Part shown: positions 1-7,895 of the stretch, one piece after another
Layout of the letters: every line of letters starts with the position of its first letter
How positions within the stretch are numbered: the first letter of the stretch is position 1
Notes under the pieces: generated by a model
Seen by the model: the letters and a program-made list of their open reading frames with translations, nothing else
Databases searched by the model: none
Told to the model about the DNA's origin: nothing
From: CBDHHC01 sp050633205
Lineage (GTDB): Bacteria; Pseudomonadota; Alphaproteobacteria; Rhizobiales; CBDHHC01
Direction of reading: 5' to 3'
Assembly (NCBI GenBank): GCA_050633205.1
Contig: JBOEGA010000199.1
Coordinates: forward strand, 1 to 17,462
DNA: 17,462 nucleotides
Program-made: the position numbers and the translations under genes

Positions 1-17
1 TAATTATAGGGGGAAGG

Positions 18-2104
18 TCAGCACCATGCTGAAATAGCTAAAGGATCTGGCTTTTCCGGCAATAGATCAGGGGCAATATATGCAGCCTCTACATTATTTT
101 TTTCGTCTCCGGGTTGGTGAATGAAGCATACTCCGCAGGATATCATCATCTGCAGAAATAGCTCCTGCTCTTCCTCGCTATATTTTTTATTCCAAAGGAA
201 GTGCCCCAAATCGCTACGAGTAAAGCGACCATTTCTTTGCTTTATAATGTTGTATGTCGCGTCGCGATCAAGAACAGCGTAGATGGCTTCCAGTGCCCAT
301 TGCTGGTCGAGGATGATTTTGTTGCCGAACATGTCCTTCTGATAAAATATGATACCGGTATCGTGCAGGTAGCCCAGCAGGACATCAGGATTGCTGACGC
401 CTCCTGTTTTCTTGCAGATATCACAGAATTTCTGATAGGCGATTGTTCTGTTTTTACGCTGGTCCGGTTCCTTTTGCAGGTCCTTGTCGCGCATGGCTTC
501 CAGCTTGTGCTGACCTTTGCCCAGCCTTTTCCAATGACTGTTGTACTACCTCTCTGCTCGCGCAACCAGTCTGCGGCCAGTTTCAAGGCATCATCAAGGG
601 CGGCGCGGTTGAAGTCAGTCATTGCGCTGTATTGCAGGACGCGGGGACGGAATCTAAAGCCTTCCAAGCGCTTTTTCTCTATGGGCTGGTATTCGACTTC
701 TACTTCTGCGTCATCAACACGGGTCTGGAGGATGAGCATTGGGGCGTCCTTCCCAGCGGCCTGGTGGATATAATTGACCCAGTAGGGCAAGGGTTCGTTG
801 CGGAAAATGTAGCCGTCATATTCATGCTCGCGCTCTTCTTCCATGTCCGGTGTCCAGACGATAAGGAACGCGGCGCGGCTTTTCAGGAAAAGGGAATGGG
901 TGCCATGATAGATATCCTGCCCGCCGAAATCCCAGATCTGCAGGCGGGTTTTGTCTTTGTCATCGCCGAGTGGGGTTGTTGCGATCTGGATACCGTGGGT
1001 GGAGGGGATGGTGTCGTCATAGTTTTTGTTCTGCAGTCGGCGGCAAATCTGCGTTTTTCCTACACGGCCGTTGCCGAGGATGATGAGTTTGGTATCGCGG
1101 ACGGATTCGGTGCCGTTTTCGAGGTCGGTGAAGTAGGCCCGGAGGCGGGGGAGGCAGTTTTCGTTATAAGTTTTTGATAGAATTTCAGCGGGGATACCGG
1201 GGACAGAGGCTTTGTGCAGTCTTACATCTTTCAAAGCTTCCAAAAACCAGATGTTTTTGAAATCTTTGTTAAACTGACAGCCTCTGAGATCTAAGGATGT
1301 CAACTGCCTCAATCCCAATAGTGGAGATAGGTCTCTTACAGGTGTTTCCTGTAAATTGATATGCATTAGTTGAGTCAGGTTGGATAGTGGGTCAAGATTA
1401 CTAACCTGCGTATTCCCAAAAAAGAGATGGGTAAGCTGTTTCAATCCTGACAACTGGCTAAGTTCAATTACACCTGTGCCCCAAAGATACAATTGAGTAA
1501 GGTGAGTTAGTCCTGATAACGCGTTTAGATCACTTACCTTTGTGAATTCCAGATCAAGTTTTTCTAACTGCGATAGCCCTCCCAACACCCCAAGATCATT
1601 AACTTGTGTAGCCTCAAGGTCAAGCTCTTTGAGCTGCGTTAACTTAGATATTGGATTAAGGTCCTGAACTTTTGTATACTGAAGCTTGAGTTTCTCGAGT
1701 TTTTTTAGGTTGGACAAAGTACCGAGACTGCAAACTTTTGTGTCTGAAAGGTCAAGTTCAGTAATGCCTATAAGTTTATCGAAGTTTGCAGGCAGTTGAT
1801 CTAGATCGCAATAACCCAAATCCAATTTTTTCAGCCTAGATAGTGAATTACAGAAGGTTTCAGACAATGTATGTAAAGTGCTACATGCTTTTTTATCATC
1901 TTCTGAAATAGCCCAATACGGTAATCTACGATCCTCCTTTCCAAGCCCCAAATACAACCGCTTAACATGTCCACACTCATAAATCTCCTGCCACAGCTCC
2001 GCATCCGGAGGGAGGTTCAGCCCCAGGCCACCGAGGTCCAGCTCTTCATTCTGTGTTTCCCTGCAGACAGCAATCCGCCGCCGCGCTTCTGCCAAGCCGT
2101 CCAT
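18..2104 (-). pseudogene. Roco-family LRR-Roc-COR protein, frameshifted and truncated
   Basis: Roco proteins join leucine-rich repeats to a Ras-like GTPase (Roc) and a COR dimerisation domain; bacterial roles are mostly unknown. From the ATG at 2104 (Shine-Dalgarno GGAG six bases upstream) residues 1-30 match the usual N-terminus (MDGLAEARRRI). LRRs of about 22 residues run from roughly 90 to 275. The Roc domain follows, with P-loop GNGRVGKT (344-351), WDFGGQ (391-396) and a TRVD G4-like motif (461-464). After Val531 (codon 514-512) the frame changes: COR sequence continues in the -1 frame as HKLEAMRDKD and on through FYQKDMFGNKIILDQQWALEAI to LLPEKPDPLAISAWC, so one base seems lost near 511-510. 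The COR part then hits TGA at 20-18, well short of a full COR domain. In the neighbouring frame the next codons read ADLPPII, which recalls a COR LPP motif and may mean a second lesion. It is either a decayed gene or a sequencing error; the domain calls are secure. An in-frame start further upstream (2233) lacks the family N-terminus. Confidence 0.85.
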
Positions 2105-2288
2105 GCCTGTCTCCGCCGCAATTATGCAATTGATGGTTGTGCGGCATTTAAGCGGGTTCGCGTGGGTGTGGCAAGGGGATGTTTGCGGGAAGTGTGGAGA
2201 GCGCGTTTTTCTCTCCCCCAATCCACAAGACACACCCCGAATTCCGTGTTACCATAATACCCGGTGATATTTGCTTTCCCGGTCTGCT

Positions 2289-3344
2289 ATGAAAACTCCC
2301 CTTATGCGCAGCATTATGACTATGCTGATTGCGGCTTTTGGTGCTTTGCTGTTTTATGTTTTGTCGTTGCCTTTGCCTTTTTTGCTTGGGCCGTTGTTTG
2401 CCTGTCTTGGGGCGGCGCTGGCCAGGGTTTCGTTGCAGGGAACCGGGCCGGTTGGGACGGTGATGCGAACGATTTTGGGCGTGGCTGTCGGGGCTTCGAT
2501 TACGCCGGATATTGTTCACCGTGTTTCGGATATCGGTTTTTCGCTGGTTCTGGTGCCGTTGCTGATTATCTGTGTTGGAAGTGCCGGGTATTTTGCGTTT
2601 CGACGGTTATATGGGTTTGATCATGCGACGGCCTATTACAGTGCGATGCCCGGCGGGCTGCAGGATATGCTGTTGTTTGGTGAAGAGGCCGGGGGCAATG
2701 TGCGGACTTTGTCTCTTATTCACGCGACGCGTGTTCTGATTATTGTTTCAACTGTTCCGCTGGTGCTCTATTTTTTCTGGGGACTTAAGACCACTTCAGT
2801 TGCCGGGCAAGCGGCGTCTGAAGTTCCGCTTATTGAACTGGCGCTGATGACTGCTGCCGGGATTGGTGGGTGGCAGCTTGCGGCGGCGGTCGGGATGTTT
2901 GGTGCGTCTATTCTGGGGCCGCTGATTGCAACTGCCGCGCTTAGTCTGAGCGGGTTTATCGAGCACAGGCCGCCGGTTGAGGCGATTATCTGTGCGCAGT
3001 ATTTTATCGGACTGACGGTGGGTGTTAAATATACCGGGATTACGTGGCTGGAGTTGCGCAGGGATGTTTCTGCCGGGGCTTTGCTGAGTGTTCTGATTAT
3101 TCCGATCGGTCTAGTGTTTGCAACCGTATCTACGCTGGCAGGTGCGGCACCTCCACTGGAGGCGTTCCTTGCGTTTTCTCCCGGTGGGCAGGCGGAAATG
3201 GCGGTGCTGGCGATTATTACCGGGGCGGATCTGCCGTTTGTGGTAACGCATCATCTGATGCGCATGATACTGGTGATTGCTGGTTCGCCGATTGTTGCGA
3301 AGTTTACGATGCCGTGGGGTCAGAGCAAGAGTTCTGTTGAGTAG
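2289..3344 (+). CDS. AbrB-family (Gneg_AbrB_dup) integral membrane protein
   Basis: This is a 351-residue polytopic inner-membrane protein, hydrophobic almost throughout. It belongs to the duplicated AbrB membrane family (PF05145 type), often misnamed a transcriptional regulator; members are thought to be transporters and some lie beside oxidases or tripartite transport genes. The internal duplication is visible: YYSAMPGGLQDM (117-128) in the first half is echoed by AFSPGGQAEMAVLA (295-308) in the second, each followed by a positively charged HATR or HHLMR segment (145-148, 321-325). The ATG at 2289 is taken as the start; a TTG at 2271 would add six residues, and no strong Shine-Dalgarno is seen for either. 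The gene diverges from the broken Roco gene and lies 117 bp upstream of glcF on the same strand, so co-transcription is possible. The substrate is unknown; a carboxylate linked to glycolate is only a guess from the neighbour. Confidence 0.85.
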   Translation: MKTPLMRSIMTMLIAAFGALLFYVLSLPLPFLLGPLFACLGAALARVSLQGTGPVGTVMRTILGVAVGASITPDIVHRVSDIGFSLVLVPLLIICVGSAGYFAFRRLYGFDHATAYYSAMPGGLQDMLLFGEEAGGNVRTLSLIHATRVLIIVSTVPLVLYFFWGLKTTSVAGQAASEVPLIELALMTAAGIGGWQLAAAVGMFGASILGPLIATAALSLSGFIEHRPPVEAIICAQYFIGLTVGVKYTGITWLELRRDVSAGALLSVLIIPIGLVFATVSTLAGAAPPLEAFLAFSPGGQAEMAVLAIITGADLPFVVTHHLMRMILVIAGSPIVAKFTMPWGQSKSSVE

Positions 3345-3461
3345 TGTTTATGAGAGAGGCCGAAGAGCAGTATTTCATGCCACTTCCCAAAGCCACTTGC
3401 AAAATAAACTGAACGGTCTACCATGCCGAAACGCTCTGACCATTAATGCCGGACATAACGA

Positions 3462-4775
3462 ATGCAGACCAATTTTTCGATAAAGCAACTTGCTGACTCG
3501 CAGACTTCTGAATCCAACAGGATTTTGCGGAGGTGTGTTCATTGCGGGTTTTGTACGGCGACCTGCCCTACCTATCAGATATTAGGGGATGAGCTGGATA
3601 GTCCGCGGGGGCGGATTTATCTTATAAAGCAGATGCTTGAGGAGGACCGTCCGGCTGATGCGGAGACAGTGAAGCATATTGACCGCTGTTTGTCCTGTCT
3701 GTCCTGTATGACGACCTGCCCTTCGGGGGTGCATTATATGCATCTGGTTGACCATGCGCGGGAGTATATTGAGGAGACCTACAAGCGGCCTGTTGGCGAC
3801 CGTTTGTTGCGCAGTCTGCTGACGTTTCTGCTGCCGAAGCCTTCCATGTTCCGGCTAAGTTTAAGGGGGGCGCAGATTGCGCGACCTTTTAAGGGGCTGT
3901 TTCCTGCAAAGCTTCGCAATATGATCGAGATGGCACCGAAAGCCCTGCCTAAACCTTCAGTCGTGGACAGGCAGCGGGTTATTCCGGCAGAGGGGAAGCG
4001 GCTTAAACGGGTTGCCCTGATGACCGGATGTGCGCAGAAGGTTCTTGATCCGGATATTAATGATGCCACGATACGTATCCTTACACGGCATGGCTGTGAA
4101 GTGGTAATACCTGAGGATACGGGGTGTTGTGGCGCGCTTCCGCATCATATGGGGAAGTCTGATGCTTCTCATGGTTATGCGGAGAAGAATATCCGCGCCT
4201 GGCAGAGGGAGCTTGAGGGCGAAGGGCTTGATGCGATTGTGATCAATACTTCCGGCTGTGGGACTATGGTGAAGGACTACGGATATCTGTACCGTGATCA
4301 TGAAGAGCTTTCCGAGGTTTCGAAGAGGCTTTCGGATATTACCTGTGACATCACCGAGCTGCTGATGCAGCTTGATTTACAGCCGGCGGAAAAGACTGAG
4401 GCATTGCGGGTAACCTATCATGCAGCCTGCTCGCTGCAGCATGGGCAGAAGATTACTACAGCACCAAAGATCCTGCTGAAGAAGGCCGGATATGAGATAT
4501 CGGAGCCTGCGGAAAGTCATTTGTGTTGTGGCTCTGCCGGGGTTTATAACCTGTTGCAGCCAGAGCTTGCATCGCAGCTTCAGGATCGCAAGGTGGGGCA
4601 TATCAGGGCCACAGAACCACAGGTTATTGCTGCCGGGAATATTGGTTGTATCACGCAGATTGCTGCGAAGATGGAGGTTCCGGTGGTGCATACTGTTGAG
4701 CTGCTAGACTGGGCGACAGGGGGGCCAAAGCCTAAGAAACTCTCATCTTTCAATAGTAATATTGAAACACGTTAA
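3462..4775 (+). CDS. glcF: glycolate oxidase iron-sulfur subunit
   Basis: GlcF is the iron-sulfur subunit of glycolate dehydrogenase (GlcDEF), which oxidises glycolate to glyoxylate and passes electrons to the membrane quinone pool. The 437-residue product has the usual length. Two ferredoxin-type motifs are intact, with cysteines at 25, 28, 31, 35 and 76, 79, 82, 86, each ending in Cys-Pro. Two cysteine-rich CCG-type domains follow, with TGCAQK (188-193), DTGCCGALPHH (219-229), TSGCGTM (263-269), YHAACSLQHGQK (319-330) and HLCCGSAG (353-360). The last pair has the form expected to hold heterodisulfide-reductase-like clusters. The start is the only good ATG, preceded weakly by GGA. The FAD subunits GlcD and GlcE are not in the window; the gene upstream is the AbrB-type membrane protein. 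Related Fe-S proteins (LutA, GlpC) share the folds, but the length and N-terminus fit GlcF best. Confidence 0.92.
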   Translation: MQTNFSIKQLADSQTSESNRILRRCVHCGFCTATCPTYQILGDELDSPRGRIYLIKQMLEEDRPADAETVKHIDRCLSCLSCMTTCPSGVHYMHLVDHAREYIEETYKRPVGDRLLRSLLTFLLPKPSMFRLSLRGAQIARPFKGLFPAKLRNMIEMAPKALPKPSVVDRQRVIPAEGKRLKRVALMTGCAQKVLDPDINDATIRILTRHGCEVVIPEDTGCCGALPHHMGKSDASHGYAEKNIRAWQRELEGEGLDAIVINTSGCGTMVKDYGYLYRDHEELSEVSKRLSDITCDITELLMQLDLQPAEKTEALRVTYHAACSLQHGQKITTAPKILLKKAGYEISEPAESHLCCGSAGVYNLLQPELASQLQDRKVGHIRATEPQVIAAGNIGCITQIAAKMEVPVVHTVELLDWATGGPKPKKLSSFNSNIETR

Positions 4776-4847
4776 CCCATATTATTAATCATAATATCCA
4801 AAATCCCAACAACCCGAAGTTGTAAGGTATAGTATATTCAAAGTGAG

Positions 4848-4875
4848 CCGGTGGTTTTGTATTGCGTTACACCGG
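4848..4875. repeat. CCGGTG-N16-CACCGG inverted repeat after glcF
   Basis: Six-base arms CCGGTG (4848-4853) and CACCGG (4870-4875) are separated by exactly 16 bases. An alternative hairpin, GTGGGGT (4875-4881) with ACCCCAC (4893-4899), overlaps its right side. No T-run follows, so this is not a standard terminator. The same arms with the same spacing recur at 12488-12515, also just past a stop codon. Confidence 0.45.
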
Positions 4876-4958
4876 TGGGGTCTTCCGATTCTACCCCACG
4901 GCTGGAAATGTACTAATCCAGCCCTCACGACCTGTATTATCCCAACTCCGACCTGGAC

Positions 4959-4990
4959 AAAAAAAGCCCTCAGAATTTTCTGAGGGCTTT
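4959..4990 (-). terminator. intrinsic terminator of the first outer-membrane barrel gene
   Basis: A perfect 10-bp stem AGCCCTCAGA (4965-4974) with TCTGAGGGCT (4979-4988) closes a 4-base loop and extends by two A-T pairs. The A-run at 4959-4965 becomes a U-tract on the minus-strand transcript. The stop codon of the barrel gene is about 30 bases upstream. The stem may also slow plus-strand transcription from glcF, but the T-tract on that side is poor. Confidence 0.88.
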
Positions 4991-5019
4991 ACTTTAGTTG
5001 TTACGTCCAGGGTTATTGA

Positions 5020-6201
5020 TTATTCATCAAATTTATACGTCAGTGTTGCGCGAACTGACTGCAGGCTTGGGTCGATTTCTACAGTTGTGTCGTTTTCAGT
5101 TGAGCGTGCCCATGTCCATTCACCGCCACCATTGATCAGAGAGTCATTACTGAATTCCAGTGCAGACAGTTTTTCCTTGATGCTGTTAAACCATGTGTAA
5201 CGGTATTCAAGGCGTACGGACCAGTTGCTGTTGAATTTGTGCTCTGCACCGGCACCGACTGTGAGACCGTGCAGTGTTTCCGAGATCTTTTTGGAGGCGC
5301 TTGTTGGCACGAAGCGGTTAGATTTATAACCGGGATCTTTACTTGCTACAAATCCAAGAGGATCACCAGTTGTTGTCATATTCAGGGAGCCGCTAACAGA
5401 AGCACTGGAATATCCGGCAAGCAGGAAGCCCAAAGTGTTATTGTTATTGAACAGATGGCCGAAGCGCGCTCCTGCCGTAAACATATTTTCTGTTTTAAGG
5501 TTTCCTGTGATTGTAGCGCCTTCGGATATTCCGTTAGTGTTTTCTATGCCACCATTCGTTCCGTTGTTTGCCACATAATATGTTCCAGTTGGTAACCCGG
5601 CAAAAGAGTGGGAGAAGTCCAGGTTGCTCTCACCAAAATCAGCGCTACCGAATACACCAAGAACCAGGCTGTTCGAAATCTGCTTGTCGTAACCGACCAT
5701 GACTGTGCCAAAAGCTTTCCAGTCACCTGAGAAAGATTCTTCCGCGGTATGATCAAGATCTGCCGTATAATGGTAATATGCCGGGTTCGTACGTACTGTA
5801 CCCAGCGGGTTTTCACAATTCAGCATAGCTGTAGCGAATGCTATCTTGGCGGCCATATCGCCAATATTGTCCTTGTTGAGGAATTTGTTATCGCCGCTTC
5901 TGTCACCATCATATTTCAGGGTCTTTCCGCTGGCATCCTTACAACCATGGACGTCTTCTGATACGGAATGCAGTTTTGAGTCAATGTTGACATCCGCTCT
6001 CATCTGCTGGATGCCCAGACCGCCACCGATGTAGAAACCGGACCATGTGCGTTTTGGTGTCCAGGTCTGCACACGCTTTGGCTGATCGTAAACTCCTGGT
6101 GGTATGATATCTCCACCGGCCATTAGATTTTGTGAAAAAAATACAGAACCCGCTGCAACAGCAAATGCAGCAGTAACACGCAACATTACATCGTTACTCA
6201 T
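5020..6201 (-). CDS. outer-membrane beta-barrel protein (Omp25/Omp31-like), paralog 1
   Basis: This is a 393-residue outer-membrane barrel of the type found in alphaproteobacteria. The ATG at 6201 is chosen because the paralog starts at the same point with the same MSN sequence; a TTG four codons upstream is less likely. Residues 1-28 form a signal peptide (AAFAVAAGSVFFSQNLMA), and the mature N-terminus begins GGDIIPP. The segment VQTWTPKRTWSGFYIGGGLG (44-63) marks the first strand. Later strands show alternating aromatic and polar patterns (VRLEYRYTW), and the C-terminus ends ATLTYKFDE, close to the aromatic terminal signal of barrels. The first surface loop (about 75-150) is long and holds two cysteines (87, 129), unlike its paralog. 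It has its own leader and terminator and is probably a single transcript. The exact role (porin or structural) cannot be told. Confidence 0.85.
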   Translation of the reverse strand: MSNDVMLRVTAAFAVAAGSVFFSQNLMAGGDIIPPGVYDQPKRVQTWTPKRTWSGFYIGGGLGIQQMRADVNIDSKLHSVSEDVHGCKDASGKTLKYDGDRSGDNKFLNKDNIGDMAAKIAFATAMLNCENPLGTVRTNPAYYHYTADLDHTAEESFSGDWKAFGTVMVGYDKQISNSLVLGVFGSADFGESNLDFSHSFAGLPTGTYYVANNGTNGGIENTNGISEGATITGNLKTENMFTAGARFGHLFNNNNTLGFLLAGYSSASVSGSLNMTTTGDPLGFVASKDPGYKSNRFVPTSASKKISETLHGLTVGAGAEHKFNSNWSVRLEYRYTWFNSIKEKLSALEFSNDSLINGGGEWTWARSTENDTTVEIDPSLQSVRATLTYKFDE

Positions 6202-6511
6202 AATAACACCCAACCCAGAAACTAACTTCTATTTTTATTTTTCTACCAGCGCTTAATCAGCAGCCGGAGTGAATTTAATAGGTTAATGTTATTTTATAAT
6301 CACTTGTTTTAATAGCTTTTTCTTTGTTTTGTCCGCTTAATGACTAAACTCCACTCAATGAAATGTGTTTTAAAAAAGGTGATGTATAACAGTTAGTTAA
6401 GCAGAGACTTAAGCGGGAAGTCGTATGTGATGTATTTACGACAGGGTATGGTGTTTCTGGTGCCTCAGGTATGATGGTATGACATGCTTTCTGCATGGAT
6501 TTACGGGCAAT
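6202..6511 (-). promoter_or_regulatory. promoter and long 5' leader of barrel paralog 1
   Basis: The 310 bases between the paralog 2 terminator and this gene resemble the region upstream of paralog 2 in length and in several blocks: GCATGTCATA near 6479-6488, ATCACATA.GACTTCC near 6419-6432, and ATTAA patches nearer the gene. By alignment with the better promoter upstream of paralog 2, the -10 lies near 6469-6474 (TCATAC) and the -35 near 6491-6496 (ATGCAG), giving a leader of about 260 bases. The promoter hexamers are weak here, so strength or activator dependence may differ between the copies. No coding sequence is seen. Confidence 0.45.
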
Positions 6512-6539
6512 AAAAAAGGCGATCGCAATGATCGCCTTT
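6512..6539 (-). terminator. intrinsic terminator of barrel paralog 2
   Basis: Stem AAAGGCGATC (6515-6524) pairs with GATCGCCTTT (6530-6539) around the loop GCAAT. The A-run at 6512-6517 gives a U-tract on the minus-strand transcript. It sits 18 bases past the stop codon and is nearly identical to the terminator after etfA (7847-7870). Confidence 0.9.
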
Positions 6540-6557
6540 CCGGGTCAGATTATTATT

Positions 6558-7529
6558 TTACTGATTGAATTTGTATGTCACTACAGCGCGTACGGAATGG
6601 AGGTTTGGATCGAAGTTGATGCTGTTTTTAGAATCCAGATCTTTCGTCCATTCAGGTACGTTACAACTTGCCAGAAAGTCGCCAGCATCACCAAGCTCAC
6701 CATTTAACTTAGCTTCCAGATCACCAAGCCATGTATAGCGATATTCCACCCGCGCTGACCAGTTATGCGAGATCTGACGCTCAGCACCAACACCAATTGT
6801 TACGCCCCCGACATTCTCAGAGAACTTTTTTGACAGGCTGAGATCATCAAGCCCAGGTGCGGAAATATTTGCGTCAAGAGAACCTTTTAGAGAAGTACGT
6901 GTATAGCCGATCAAACCATATGCCAGTGTCTTTTCATTCAAGAGATACCCCAGTCGTGCGCCGATAGTCGCGGAGTAATCGCTCTTGAATTTGCCCGAGA
7001 AACTCGTCGAACCACCAGGAGAACTAAAAGCAAAGTCTGTTTCGCTTGAACCGAAGTCCACGTTAGCAAAGATACCACCTACCACGCGGTTTGAAAGCTG
7101 GCGGTCCAGTCCTATCATGACTGTGCCAAAGACATTCCACTCACTATCAAAGGATTCTGTCTGAGCGAAATCAAAGCTGCTATAGTCTTCTGTGGTCACA
7201 CAATCGGTGCAGGTCGTTGTCGTCGTGCTGGGACCGCACCAGTTGTAGCTCGTAGTTGTTGTGCAATTTCCACCCGTTGTCTTTGTATTCTTCAGTTTGT
7301 TCTTAGAATCCACACTTACATCTGACTTAAACTGCTGGATGCCCAGACCGCCGCCGACGTAGAAACCGGACCATGTGCGTTTTGGTGTCCATGTCTGGAC
7401 GCGTTGAGGCTCATCATAATCCCTTGGTGGAATTATATCTCCGCCTGCTAATACATTTTGTGAGAAAAATACTGAACCTGCTGCAACAACAAAGGCAGCG
7501 GTTGCGTAAGACAACCCTTCGTTACTCAT
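6558..7529 (-). CDS. outer-membrane beta-barrel protein (Omp25/Omp31-like), paralog 2
   Basis: This is a 323-residue paralog of the neighbouring barrel gene. Residues 1-66 (signal peptide AAFVVAAGSVFFSQNVLA, then GGDIIPP and TWTPKRTWSGFYVGGGLG) are almost identical to paralog 1, and the DNA over roughly 7331-7405 is also nearly the same as 6003-6075. The C-terminal half is more diverged but keeps VEYRYTW (261-267) and the end VVTYKFNQ. The first surface loop (about 75-125) is replaced by a Thr-rich, Cys-rich stretch with cysteines at 89, 98, 107 and 110 and runs of four and five threonines; a fifth cysteine is at 289. The start ATG follows a weak ribosome-binding site. The gene has its own promoter and terminator and points the same way as the etf operon upstream. 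Confidence 0.85.
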   Translation of the reverse strand: MSNEGLSYATAAFVVAAGSVFFSQNVLAGGDIIPPRDYDEPQRVQTWTPKRTWSGFYVGGGLGIQQFKSDVSVDSKNKLKNTKTTGGNCTTTTSYNWCGPSTTTTTCTDCVTTEDYSSFDFAQTESFDSEWNVFGTVMIGLDRQLSNRVVGGIFANVDFGSSETDFAFSSPGGSTSFSGKFKSDYSATIGARLGYLLNEKTLAYGLIGYTRTSLKGSLDANISAPGLDDLSLSKKFSENVGGVTIGVGAERQISHNWSARVEYRYTWLGDLEAKLNGELGDAGDFLASCNVPEWTKDLDSKNSINFDPNLHSVRAVVTYKFNQ

Positions 7530-7843
7530 ACCAAACCTGACCCAAGAAATATGTTCTAATTTTTATTATGTCTTTCCGGCGACTCTCCTACACCGGGAAG
7601 CAAATTAACCAGATTAATAATAGGTCATAATATGTTGATCTAAAAGATGTTTTTCTCTTGCGTTATGGAAATGGAGCAAAAATTCCAAAAATTGGAGCTT
7701 TCGAAAAAAGCAAGCAAAACAGTAATTTACAAGAAATGTTGGCAGGAAGTCTTATGTGATATTTTTATGACGTATAGTGAGTTATTTTTTCGCGATGGTA
7801 TTATGATATGACATGCTTTTTGCAAGGTTCCTGTCTTTGCAAT
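7530..7843 (-). promoter_or_regulatory. promoter and long 5' leader of barrel paralog 2
   Basis: Just past the etfA terminator the minus strand carries TTGCAA (-35, 7825-7820), a 16-base spacer and TAATAC (-10, 7803-7798), a fair sigma70 match. The predicted leader is about 260 bases before the ATG at 7529. Within it an imperfect hairpin, CTTCCCGG with CCGGAAAG (about 7575-7603), lies 50-70 bases from the start codon. Blocks are shared with the leader of paralog 1, which suggests the promoter was duplicated together with the gene. No coding sequence is seen. Confidence 0.55.
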
Positions 7844-7870
7844 AAAAAAGGCGATCCGAAGACCGCCTTT
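7844..7870 (-). terminator. intrinsic terminator of the SDR-etfBA operon
   Basis: Stem AAAGGCG (7847-7853) pairs with CGCCTTT (7864-7870), extended inward by two pairs after one mismatch. The A-run at 7844-7849 gives the U-tract on the minus strand. It lies 25 bases past the etfA stop and resembles the terminator of barrel paralog 2. Confidence 0.88.
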
Positions 7871-7895
7871 TAAAATTCTATATTTTCGCTGAAGC

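Noticed and set aside
14..517. 11-bp inverted match (AAGGTCAGCAC) at the Roco frameshift and at the early stop
   Set aside because: It is short enough to occur by chance in this span, and no other sign of an inversion is present.
504..535. Programmed -1 frameshift instead of a mutation in the Roco gene
   Set aside because: The sequence has no classic X XXY YYZ slippery heptamer; only a weak A AAG is near. A simple one-base loss restores the family pattern better, and the frame stops early anyway.
443..1177. Long plus-strand open frame opposite the Roc domain
   Set aside because: It lies fully antisense to clear P-loop GTPase sequence, has no ribosome-binding site and shows no domain; GC-rich coding DNA often leaves such shadows.
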